Shown here piece by piece: positions 8,359 through 15,269 of a stretch of 64,000 nt of DNA (its first letter is position 1; each line of letters starts with the position of its first letter). The position numbers and the translations under genes were made by a program. The notes under the pieces are model-generated. The model was not told the DNA's origin, searched no databases, and saw only the letters and a list, made by a program, of their open reading frames with translations. Source of the stretch: an uncultured bacterium (GTDB taxonomy: Bacteria; Krumholzibacteriota; Krumholzibacteriia; LZORAL124-64-63); the NCBI GenBank assembly GCA_903912525.1, contig CAIWHK010000029.1, positions 1-64,000 of the forward strand. The letters are read 5' to 3'.

Positions 8359-9144
8359 TCAATGGCCCAGGGTCGGGTCGGGCGCGTTCATCAGGTCGCG
8401 CACGATCTTGATGTTCTCGGCCGACCGCCGGCCGACGTCGCCGTCCGGGTCGCTGGCCACGGCCAGTTCCCACTCGGAAACGGCTTCCTGGTAGATCTTC
8501 GACTCGGCGAACATGATCGCCATGTTGTAGTGGGCCAGCGCGCTCTTCGGGTCGTTGGCCAGCACGGTCTTGAACTCGGCGATGGCCTGCGGATGCTTGC
8601 GCTGGCGCAGGTAGAGCGACCCGAGGTTGCAGCGCGCCTTTTCGTCCTTCGGGTCCACGCGCAAGGCCAGCCGGTAGAACGACTCGGCCTTCGTCATGCA
8701 GTCCTGGCGCTCGATCTGGTTGGCCGTCTGTTCCGCCCGGTCGTCCCACAGCGACCCCAGGTTGACCATCGGCTCGAGCAGCGTGCTGTCGGCCGCGATC
8801 GAGGCCATGAAACGCGCCTCGGCGCTGTCGAGCAGTGCCACGACGGCCGGTTCCTTCCAGCCGCGCGCGAGGGCCGAGTCGCCCGCCGCGGTGTAGAACC
8901 GGTTGCCCAGCAGGTAGGCGGCGTAGGCACGGTCGGGCGGACCACCGGCGGCCATGTGCCGCAGGGAGTCGTCGAGCGCCTGTCCCTGCAGCGAGCCGAT
9001 GCGCTTGACGAAGCGCTCGATCGCCGTCGGGGCCTTGCCCCCACCGCCCGACGCTCCCGCCTTGCCATCCTTGCAGCCGACCATCCCCAGCAGAAGGCCG
9101 ACCATCGCCACGGCCGCAGCCGCCGTCACCGTCAATCGTCGCAT
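8359..9144 (-). CDS. TPR-repeat lipoprotein
   Basis: A 261-residue lipoprotein. The signal peptide ends in the lipobox LGMVGC (about residues 19-24), followed by a Gly-rich linker. The C-terminal half has tandem tetratricopeptide repeats, for example 'AESFYRLALRVDPKDEKA', 'AIAEFKTVLANDPKSALA' and 'AVSEWELAVASDPDGD'. TPR lipoproteins of this type usually scaffold outer-membrane assembly or transport complexes; no specific partner can be named. The ATG at 9144 has GGGAG eight bases upstream. The gene is 97 bases after the outer membrane protein and 21 before mnmA. It ends at a natural stop and shows no truncation. Confidence 0.8.
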   Translation of the reverse strand: MRRLTVTAAAAVAMVGLLLGMVGCKDGKAGASGGGGKAPTAIERFVKRIGSLQGQALDDSLRHMAAGGPPDRAYAAYLLGNRFYTAAGDSALARGWKEPAVVALLDSAEARFMASIAADSTLLEPMVNLGSLWDDRAEQTANQIERQDCMTKAESFYRLALRVDPKDEKARCNLGSLYLRQRKHPQAIAEFKTVLANDPKSALAHYNMAIMFAESKIYQEAVSEWELAVASDPDGDVGRRSAENIKIVRDLMNAPDPTLGH

Positions 9145-9241
9145 CGGTACCGCTCCCGCCGCCATGACCCGCGTCCATGGCCGCCGTCTGTGAAACAACG
9201 TCCGGGCCGCCGGCGTCACGCGCCGGGGTCCGGCTCCCATG

Positions 9242-10504
9242 CTACCACCAGGCTTCCAGCCCTGTCACCGAAACCGCCAGCCGCACGTAGCGGCTGCGCA
9301 GCCCGTTGTCGCCCTCGTCGCCCACCAGCCCGTAGGTGAGGGCAGCGTCCAGGTGGCCGTTGCCGCCCTTCAGGGGGAAGCCCGTGCCGACGCTGAGCGA
9401 GCGCTCGATGATCTCGTTGCCGCCCACACGGTACGGCCAGCGGTGCCAATTCGCCCCTACGCGCAGCGGCAGGTTCGAGGCCCCACCGCGGCGCGCGTTC
9501 CCGCGCTGCCTCTCCAGGCCGAAGCCGAACTGCAGCTCGTCGACCAACTGGTCCTGCCAGCCCGCCTCGGCCTGCCAGTCGGCCGGCGCCTCGAGCTTGC
9601 GCCAGTCCTGGCGGCGCATGTCGCCGCCGAGTTCCCAGCGTCCGCCGAGCGTCGCCGCGAGCCCGACCGACAGCTCGGCCGGACGGGTGACCTCGTAATT
9701 GTTGTAGACGCGCCCGGCGACGCCGCCGGTCTCGGTCTTGCGCCGCCCGTCCACGGTATGGCTGCCGGTCCAGTTGACCCCCAGGCGCAGCCCGGGCAAC
9801 GGCAGGAACAGGCCTGACAGCGTCGTCGACGTGCCGGTGTACTGGTCCTCGGCCACGGCGATGATCGACCGGTAGAGCCCGGCGCCGTTGGTCGAAGCCG
9901 GGTCCAGGAAGTAGTCCGCCAGCGATTCGCGCGTCGAGCCGCGCTCGAGGTTGAGCGCCACGGCACCGGCGAACACCGGCGAAGGCCGCCATGCCAGGCC
10001 CAGCGGAACCTTGAACACCGAACCCTCGCGCTCGAACTGCGCATTGCCGCTCAGGGTATCGGCCCATTCGGTGCCCGGCCAGATGGTCCAGGTCGAATCG
10101 ACCTTCGTCTGCCAGCCGGTGCCGCGCTCGAGCTTGAAGCCCGCACTGAACGCCAGTTCGCCCTTACGGATCGGCAGCGCCACGCGTATGTCCGGAACGT
10201 ACGTGCGATAGGTGCGCCGCGTATCGGTCGGCGAATCGTGGGTGCCCGTCTCGCCGTAGCCGGTCAGGCTCAGCCCCAGTTGCCGCACCCAGGCGGTCGA
10301 CGCCAGGTTCTTGTAGCCGGGGTCCAGGCTGTCGACCACGGCCAGGCCCCAGCCCCCGCGACCAAGCATGCGCGCATCGCCGTCCGCCAGCCGCTGGCCC
10401 ACGCTGCGCAGCGCGAACGGCGTCTGCGCCTGCGCCACCCCCGTCGCCGTCATCGCCAGCGCCGCCAGAAGCGCGGCGGCGATCATCATCGTCGATCGCT
10501 TCAC
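9242..10504 (-). CDS. outer membrane beta-barrel protein
   Basis: A 420-residue protein with a signal peptide (MKRSTMMIAAALLAAL... cleaved after AQAQ near residue 27). The rest shows alternating amphipathic strands, such as 'LPLRVGANWHRWPYRVGG' and 'SRYVRLAVSVTGLEAWW'. The C-terminal aromatic residues fit the beta-signal recognised by BamA. Overall it resembles the FadL/PorV-like long-chain barrel proteins of FCB bacteria, but I cannot name a substrate. Its GTG start overlaps the stop of the preceding lipoprotein gene by four bases (GTGA), implying coupled expression and perhaps a physical pair. It lies in the tonB-exbBD run. Confidence 0.8.
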   Translation of the reverse strand: MKRSTMMIAAALLAALAMTATGVAQAQTPFALRSVGQRLADGDARMLGRGGWGLAVVDSLDPGYKNLASTAWVRQLGLSLTGYGETGTHDSPTDTRRTYRTYVPDIRVALPIRKGELAFSAGFKLERGTGWQTKVDSTWTIWPGTEWADTLSGNAQFEREGSVFKVPLGLAWRPSPVFAGAVALNLERGSTRESLADYFLDPASTNGAGLYRSIIAVAEDQYTGTSTTLSGLFLPLPGLRLGVNWTGSHTVDGRRKTETGGVAGRVYNNYEVTRPAELSVGLAATLGGRWELGGDMRRQDWRKLEAPADWQAEAGWQDQLVDELQFGFGLERQRGNARRGGASNLPLRVGANWHRWPYRVGGNEIIERSLSVGTGFPLKGGNGHLDAALTYGLVGDEGDNGLRSRYVRLAVSVTGLEAWW

Positions 10505-11913
10505 TTCGCGCCTCCCATCCGCTCTTCGTGGCGGCTGTACGTGATCACCAGGGTCGGCCGCACGCTGTCGGCAGCGGCCGGGCCGAAGAAGCGGAACTCG
10601 TCGAAGTAGAAGTCCGGATCGACCGCGACGATGTCGTACGTCGGAAATACGTCCTCGCCCGCCGCCAGCACGATGCCGCGCGGACTCGTGTAGACGTTGT
10701 TCACGAGCCGCTGCACCAGCGCCGTGACGTCGAACGACAGGTGGCGCGCGGACGAAGGGTCGAGGCTCGTCTGCCCCGTGATGACATACGAGGCCGCGCC
10801 GAGCTCTGCCGGCGTCATGGTCAGCGGCGCGTCGGCAATCCTGGTCGAATCGATCTCGGCCAGGACGATGGCTTCGCTGTTGCCGAACCCCGGGCTGGTG
10901 TCGCTGTCGACATCATTGGTCAGTCGCAGCACAGCGCGGTTGATCAGGATATCCTTCGGCAGGTTGGCCGTTGCGAAATCGAAGTCGAACATCGGGTACG
11001 AGCGCAGGCACGTGCGCAGCACCATGCGCGCGGCAGGATCGTCCAGCGCGGCGCGGTCGGCCGGCAGCGCGGCCACCTGCTCAAAGGTCGAGGTGTCGTC
11101 CACCGGCTTGAGCAGGAAATTCAGGATCGTGTTGTCCTCGAACTCGACGATCAGGTTCGGCGCCACCACCGTGCCCACGGCCACGTTGTCCAGTTCGGAG
11201 TAGCGCAGCAGTTCCCGCGCCGCGAAACCGATCAGGCCGTCGTCCGAGTTCGGTCCCAGCGAAATGGCCAGGCCCACCTTCTGGCCCGCGTCCAGCCAGT
11301 CCAGGAAGTCCTGCTCATACAGGCGCAAGACCGGCTCGATGCTCTGGTTGACGTCCAGGAAGTCCGAGTTGATTGCCGGCCCAACCACTGCGGGCGCCGC
11401 GCCCGGGTAGCCCACGTAGGCCGTGCTGTCGAACGGCGCGCTCGCCTGCTGGACGACGTAGTACAGGTCCAGCGGTTGCCCGCTCGCGACGTACGTGGTA
11501 TCGCCGTTGTCGATCACGCGCCGCAGCCCACCGTAGTGCGACAGCTTCGTCAGGCTCAGCTTGACCGCCTTGATTTTGGCCGCGGTAAACTCCGACTCGG
11601 GGTATTCGTCGGTGAAGATGTTCCCGAAGTCGTAGTTCACCAGGAGGCGCGAGGCGACACCGTTCTGGCTGCCCAGGTACAGCACCTGCTGGCGGTGCAC
11701 CGGGACCGCGGCGTCCTGCACCTGGACGGTGCCGTAGTCGCTGATTGCGGTGACGCTCACCGTGTGGAGCACGTCGGTCAGGACCGGGTCCACCAACCCC
11801 GAGCCCACGCTGTTCGCTTCGTCGCTTGAACAGCCGCCCAGCCACAACGCCGCCGGCAACGCCAGCAACGCCGTCAGCACGGCAGCCTTCAGCACGGATC
11901 GATTTGCCGGCAC
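10501..11913 (-). CDS. large lipoprotein of unknown function
   Basis: A 470-residue lipoprotein with lipobox LGGC (about residues 25-28) followed by SSDEANSVGSGL. The body contains beta-rich modules including 'INRAVLRLTNDVDSDTSPG' and 'SARHLSFDVTALVQRLVN'. These resemble the 'DNRLRE/carbohydrate-module' style in which an 'A.L.L' strand is followed by 'fDVT..Vq.w'. It starts with GTG after AGGAGG and overlaps the beta-barrel gene downstream by four bases. Position between exbD and the barrel protein suggests a surface or periplasmic accessory of that envelope system. No enzyme motif is visible. Confidence 0.7.
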   Translation of the reverse strand: MPANRSVLKAAVLTALLALPAALWLGGCSSDEANSVGSGLVDPVLTDVLHTVSVTAISDYGTVQVQDAAVPVHRQQVLYLGSQNGVASRLLVNYDFGNIFTDEYPESEFTAAKIKAVKLSLTKLSHYGGLRRVIDNGDTTYVASGQPLDLYYVVQQASAPFDSTAYVGYPGAAPAVVGPAINSDFLDVNQSIEPVLRLYEQDFLDWLDAGQKVGLAISLGPNSDDGLIGFAARELLRYSELDNVAVGTVVAPNLIVEFEDNTILNFLLKPVDDTSTFEQVAALPADRAALDDPAARMVLRTCLRSYPMFDFDFATANLPKDILINRAVLRLTNDVDSDTSPGFGNSEAIVLAEIDSTRIADAPLTMTPAELGAASYVITGQTSLDPSSARHLSFDVTALVQRLVNNVYTSPRGIVLAAGEDVFPTYDIVAVDPDFYFDEFRFFGPAAADSVRPTLVITYSRHEERMGGAK

Positions 11914-11929
11914 GTGGCCTCCTGGCCCG

Positions 11930-12340
11930 TCATTCGGCGCCCGCTGCGCGGGCCGAAAGACTGATTCGGGTGAATCCGCTCTGCTTGATGATGTCGATCA
12001 GCCGCACGACGTCGCCGTGCTGCGCCCCCGCGTCCGCGCGCAGGACCATGCGGTCCTCGCCCGAATCCGCCCGCAATTGCACGAGCATCGCGGGCAGCTC
12101 AGACTCCACGACGGGCTGCTGGTTCACGAACATGTGCCCATCCACCGTCAGGTAGACGATGGACGGCGTATCAACCGTTTCTTCCGCCGTCGCCGAGCGC
12201 GGCAGCGTCACGGTCACCGCCGGCGAGCGACCGAAGGTCGTCGTCACCAGCAGGAAGATCAGCATCAGGAACAGCACATCCACCAGCGACGTGACGTTCA
12301 GGATCATGCTGCGACCCTTTTTGCGTTCCCGGAAGTTCAC
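11930..12340 (-). CDS. exbD: ExbD/TolR-family proton channel subunit
   Basis: A 136-residue protein with a basic N-terminus (NFRERKKGRS), one transmembrane helix 'SLVDVLFLMLIFLLVTTTF' (about residues 17-36) holding the essential Asp, and a periplasmic domain ending 'TRISLSARAAGAE'. ExbD works with ExbB to harness the proton motive force and energise TonB. The GTG start at 12340 overlaps the exbB stop by four bases, and no better start exists. It lies 16 bases upstream of the lipoprotein gene. TolR is the alternative assignment, but the adjoining tonB gene favours ExbD. Confidence 0.9.
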   Translation of the reverse strand: MNFRERKKGRSMILNVTSLVDVLFLMLIFLLVTTTFGRSPAVTVTLPRSATAEETVDTPSIVYLTVDGHMFVNQQPVVESELPAMLVQLRADSGEDRMVLRADAGAQHGDVVRLIDIIKQSGFTRISLSARAAGAE

Positions 12341-12978
12341 GCCCGCGCCGCCGCGGAGTTCGTTTCCTGCTGCCGCCGGCGCAACGCGTCCAGCAGCTTC
12401 GACGCGTACGTCTCGAGGTCGAAGATGAGCCGGCCCGCGCGCGCATCCAGCGAGTTGTAGGCCACCAGCGCCGGGATGCCGATGAACAGGCCGGCCGCCG
12501 TGGTCACCATCGCCTCGCTGATGCCGCCGGACAACGCCTCCGGATTGCCGACGCCTGCCGAGGACACCGCCGCGAAGATCCGGATCATGCCCAGCACCGT
12601 GCCCAGCAGGCCCATCAGCGGCGAGATCGCCGCGACCGTCTCGAGCACGCCCAACCGGCGCGTCAGCAGCGTCGCCTCGCGCCGCCCCGTCTCCTGCAGC
12701 ACGTCGCGGATGACCGTCCAGTCGCTCTCGGCGTGGTCGAGGCCCGCCTTGACGATGTTGGCGAACGGCCCGGGCCGCCCCTGGCACAGCGTGTAGGCCG
12801 CCGACAGGTCGCGGGTGCCGCCGAGCATGTCGATGGCCGCGGCCAGCTCCGGGACGATGATGCGTGAGCGCCGCAGGACGAACAAGCGCTCGATGATGAC
12901 GGCCAGGCCGATGAACGAGGCCACGGCGATGGGAACCATCATCGTCCGCCCGGCCACGATCCAATGCCACAGATCCAT
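12337..12978 (-). CDS. exbB: ExbB/TolQ/MotA-family proton channel protein
   Basis: A 213-residue inner-membrane protein. It has a first helix at about 8-30 (MMVPIAVASFIGLAVIIERL), then the conserved block 'LGVLETVAAISPLMGLLGTV' (about 108-127) and the third helix 'MVTTAAGLFIGIPALVAYN' (about 155-173). These are the hallmarks of the MotA/TolQ/ExbB channel. It is 20 bases downstream of tonB and overlaps exbD, forming a tonB-exbB-exbD module. It starts with ATG preceded by AAAGG. Confidence 0.92.
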   Translation of the reverse strand: MDLWHWIVAGRTMMVPIAVASFIGLAVIIERLFVLRRSRIIVPELAAAIDMLGGTRDLSAAYTLCQGRPGPFANIVKAGLDHAESDWTVIRDVLQETGRREATLLTRRLGVLETVAAISPLMGLLGTVLGMIRIFAAVSSAGVGNPEALSGGISEAMVTTAAGLFIGIPALVAYNSLDARAGRLIFDLETYASKLLDALRRRQQETNSAAARA

Positions 12979-12998
12979 TTTGACCTTTCCAGCCGTCG

Positions 12999-14168
12999 CT
13001 ACCGCGGCGGCTTAGGATAAACCATCGTCAGGTGTATCTCAAGCTGCGCCAAGGGGAAGTGCGAGGGCAGCGGGATGAGCGGCGACGACGAAACCAGGGC
13101 CGCGCGCGAGGCCGCGTGCAGCGACTCGTGGCCTTCGGTCTCGAGTATCTCGGCCGCGCTGATCGTGCCGTCCTTCTCGATGACGACCTTCAGCACCGTC
13201 TTGCCCCAGATCAACCCCAGGCGCCGCGCCTCGGGCGGCATCCAGTTGGCCATCAACCGGTTCTCGAAGGACTGCATCCACGGCGCGTAGTTCCATTCCC
13301 AGGTGTTGAGGCTGTAGGCCCCCACCCGCGCCACGCCGCTGGTCTCCATGCCCTGCGCGTCGCGATCGAAGTCGAACCCGCGATCACCGGAACCCTGGCC
13401 GCCGCCGGACTTGTAGATCGACGGCGCCTCGCCCGACCACCACTGCGCCAGGGCCGCGGGGCGCGTTGCCGGTCGTTCAGCTTCGTTCTCCGGCGTCACC
13501 TGCTCCGCGGCCCGTGGCACGGGATCGGTGCCGAGTGCCCCGCCGTCGAACTGGCTGAGGCGCTTGCGCTCCTGCTCGATCTGGGCCCTCTCCTTCGCTG
13601 CGACCTGCTCCTGCGCGGCGGCCTGGGCCTCCGGCGTCGCCTGGGACGCCTCCGCCGGGGCGGTGACGGCCGGCCGCGCCTGGACGCTGACGCCCGGGGC
13701 GCCCTCGAGCTGTTCTCGCCGCACTTCGACCGAGGCGAACTCGCCGGCGTTGGGCGCCGAAGGCTGGACGGCGTCCCCTCCCATCACCGGGTTCGCCGCC
13801 AGCGAGTGGTACATCGCCAGGTACTGCGGCTGGGTCGGGTCATCCGGGGGCGGCGTGTCGCTGGCCAGCCGCTCGGGAATCGAGGTGAAGATCCGCTCGC
13901 GCTGGTCTTCCTGCAGCTTCTCCTGCCGCTCGGCCTCGGCCACAGCGCGCGCGGCGGCCGGGTCGTCGTCGGCCATCGCGATTTCCACGGTTTGCTCGCG
14001 CGGCGCCACGGTCCGACTGGCCACATCCACGGGAACCCGTTGCATGACGAACATGCCCACGACGTGCAGCACGAGCGAGACGAGGAACGCCGCCAGCAGC
14101 ACGCGGTTCTCGCCGGCCGGTCCCCGGACCGGTCGGACGAGGCTTTGCGACGCCGTCACGGGTGTCAA
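12999..14168 (-). CDS. tonB: TonB-family energy transducer
   Basis: A 389-residue protein with one N-terminal transmembrane helix (VLLAAFLVSLVLHVVGMFVM, about residues 22-41). It is followed by a long, low-complexity, charged and Ala/Glu-rich periplasmic linker with a coiled-coil-like 'ERAQIEQERKRLSQ'. The C-terminal TonB fold contains 'GLIWGKTVLKVVIEKDGTIS' and ends 'LEIHLTMVYPKPPR'. TonB transmits energy from ExbBD to outer membrane receptors. The TTG at 14168, preceded by GGGAG seven bases upstream, is the likeliest start; a GTG three codons later is an alternative. The gene is divergent from murB, with promoters for both in the 160-base gap. Its partners exbB and exbD follow directly. Confidence 0.85.
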   Translation of the reverse strand: MTPVTASQSLVRPVRGPAGENRVLLAAFLVSLVLHVVGMFVMQRVPVDVASRTVAPREQTVEIAMADDDPAAARAVAEAERQEKLQEDQRERIFTSIPERLASDTPPPDDPTQPQYLAMYHSLAANPVMGGDAVQPSAPNAGEFASVEVRREQLEGAPGVSVQARPAVTAPAEASQATPEAQAAAQEQVAAKERAQIEQERKRLSQFDGGALGTDPVPRAAEQVTPENEAERPATRPAALAQWWSGEAPSIYKSGGGQGSGDRGFDFDRDAQGMETSGVARVGAYSLNTWEWNYAPWMQSFENRLMANWMPPEARRLGLIWGKTVLKVVIEKDGTISAAEILETEGHESLHAASRAALVSSSPLIPLPSHFPLAQLEIHLTMVYPKPPR

Positions 14169-14220
14169 GAATGCGCTCCCTGGGCCTGCCCGGACGGCCT
14201 GCCCGCCTCGGCGCTGCGGA

Positions 14221-14250
14221 ATGGTACGGTAAGCGGCCGGGCAATGCCAA
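14221..14250 (-). promoter_or_regulatory. promoter for tonB-exbBD
   Basis: On the minus strand, -35 TTGGCA (14245-14250) and -10 TACCAT (14221-14226) are 18 bases apart, about 50 bases upstream of the tonB TTG start. Confidence 0.5.
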
Positions 14251-14256
14251 CACGGG

Positions 14257-14285
14257 TTGACGCACCGCGGCCGCGGCCTGATCGT
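14257..14285 (+). promoter_or_regulatory. possible promoter for murB
   Basis: TTGACG (14257-14262) is followed after 17 bases by GATCGT (14280-14285), a poor -10. It is placed about 40 bases before the murB start and lies back-to-back with the tonB promoter. Confidence 0.35.
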
Positions 14286-14327
14286 GGTCGGGTCGCCGGC
14301 AACCGGGCCGGTGCGGAAGGATTGTCC

Positions 14328-15269
14328 ATGTCCATCGAGGATCGCTTCCTGGATCGCCTGCCGACCGCCCTGCGCGACCGGGTCCGCCGCGATGTGCCCC
14401 TGCGCGACCTGACGACGCTGCGGGTGGGGGGACCGGCCGCACTGGTCTGCCCGGCTGATAACCCGGAGCAGGCGCATCGGTTCCACGAGGCTGCCGGCGC
14501 TGCCGGCCTGCCGTTGTTCGCCCTCGGCGGGGGCAGCAACGTCCTGGCCGACGACCGCGGCTATGGGGGCGTCCTGCTGCACCTGACCGGCCGCACCTGC
14601 GACATGCGCGGCGACGCGGTGACCGTGTCGGCGGGGCTGGGCCTGGACGACCTGGTGGCGCAGACCCTGGGTGCAGGCCTGACCGGGCTGGAGTTCGCCT
14701 CCGGCATCCCCGGCACCGTCGGCGGCGCCCTGGTCGGGAACGCGGGCTGCTACGGCCACGAGATCGGCGAATACGTGCGCGAAGCGGTGATCCTGACGCC
14801 GGGCGGCGCCCTGCGCCGTGTCGGCCCCGAGGCCTTCGGGTTCCGCTACCGGGGCACGGCGCTGCGCGACGAAGGCGGGATCCTGCTGGAAGCGGTGCTG
14901 CAGCTGAAGCGCGGCGACCTGGCGCCGGCGGTGTCCGAAAGGGCGGCGCACCTGGCCGACCGGCTGGCCAAGCACCCGGTCACCGAGCCGAGCGCGGGCA
15001 GCTGGTTCCGCAACCTCGAGCCACTGGAGCCGGGCGGTCGACGCCGCGCGGCCGGCGAACTGCTCGACCAGGTCGGCGCGAAGGCGATGCGCGAGGGCGA
15101 CGCTGCCGTGTTCCCGAAACACGCCAACATCATCATCAACCTCGGCCGCGCAGGCAGCGGGGACATCAGCCGCCTCGCCTCACGCATGCAGGCCGCCGTT
15201 CGCGAACGCTTCGGCGTGGAGTTGCAGCCGGAAGTCCGCACCCTCGGGCCCGGCGCCGGCGCTACTTGA
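14328..15269 (+). CDS. murB: UDP-N-acetylenolpyruvoylglucosamine reductase MurB
   Basis: A 313-residue FAD-dependent enzyme that reduces UDP-GlcNAc-enolpyruvate to UDP-MurNAc in peptidoglycan precursor synthesis. FAD-binding motifs are present: 'TTLRVGGPAALVCPA' (about 28-42), 'LGGGSNVLADD' (about 65-75) and 'IPGTVGGALVGNAGCYG' (about 127-143). The active-site Ser lies in 'SAGSWFRN' (about 223-230), and the C-terminal 'FGVELQPEVRTLG' supplies the catalytic Glu. The ATG at 14328 has GGAAGG eight bases upstream and matches the family N-terminus. It stands alone on the plus strand, divergent from tonB, and its stop overlaps the end of the convergent FG-GAP gene by eight bases. Confidence 0.96.
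   Translation: MSIEDRFLDRLPTALRDRVRRDVPLRDLTTLRVGGPAALVCPADNPEQAHRFHEAAGAAGLPLFALGGGSNVLADDRGYGGVLLHLTGRTCDMRGDAVTVSAGLGLDDLVAQTLGAGLTGLEFASGIPGTVGGALVGNAGCYGHEIGEYVREAVILTPGGALRRVGPEAFGFRYRGTALRDEGGILLEAVLQLKRGDLAPAVSERAAHLADRLAKHPVTEPSAGSWFRNLEPLEPGGRRRAAGELLDQVGAKAMREGDAAVFPKHANIIINLGRAGSGDISRLASRMQAAVRERFGVELQPEVRTLGPGAGAT

Noticed and set aside
5704-9339. Open frame of more than 1,200 codons on the plus strand
   Set aside because: It lies antisense to the AsmA-like, mnmA and TPR genes, is rich in Arg, Gln and Pro, and shows no domain. High GC content leaves long open frames opposite real genes.
13032-14327. Upstream extension of the murB frame
   Set aside because: It runs antisense through tonB; the murB family N-terminus and ribosome site fit the ATG at 14328.
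14169-15123. Upstream extension of the tonB frame into murB
   Set aside because: It would be antisense to murB and lacks a ribosome site; the membrane helix needs only the TTG start at 14168.
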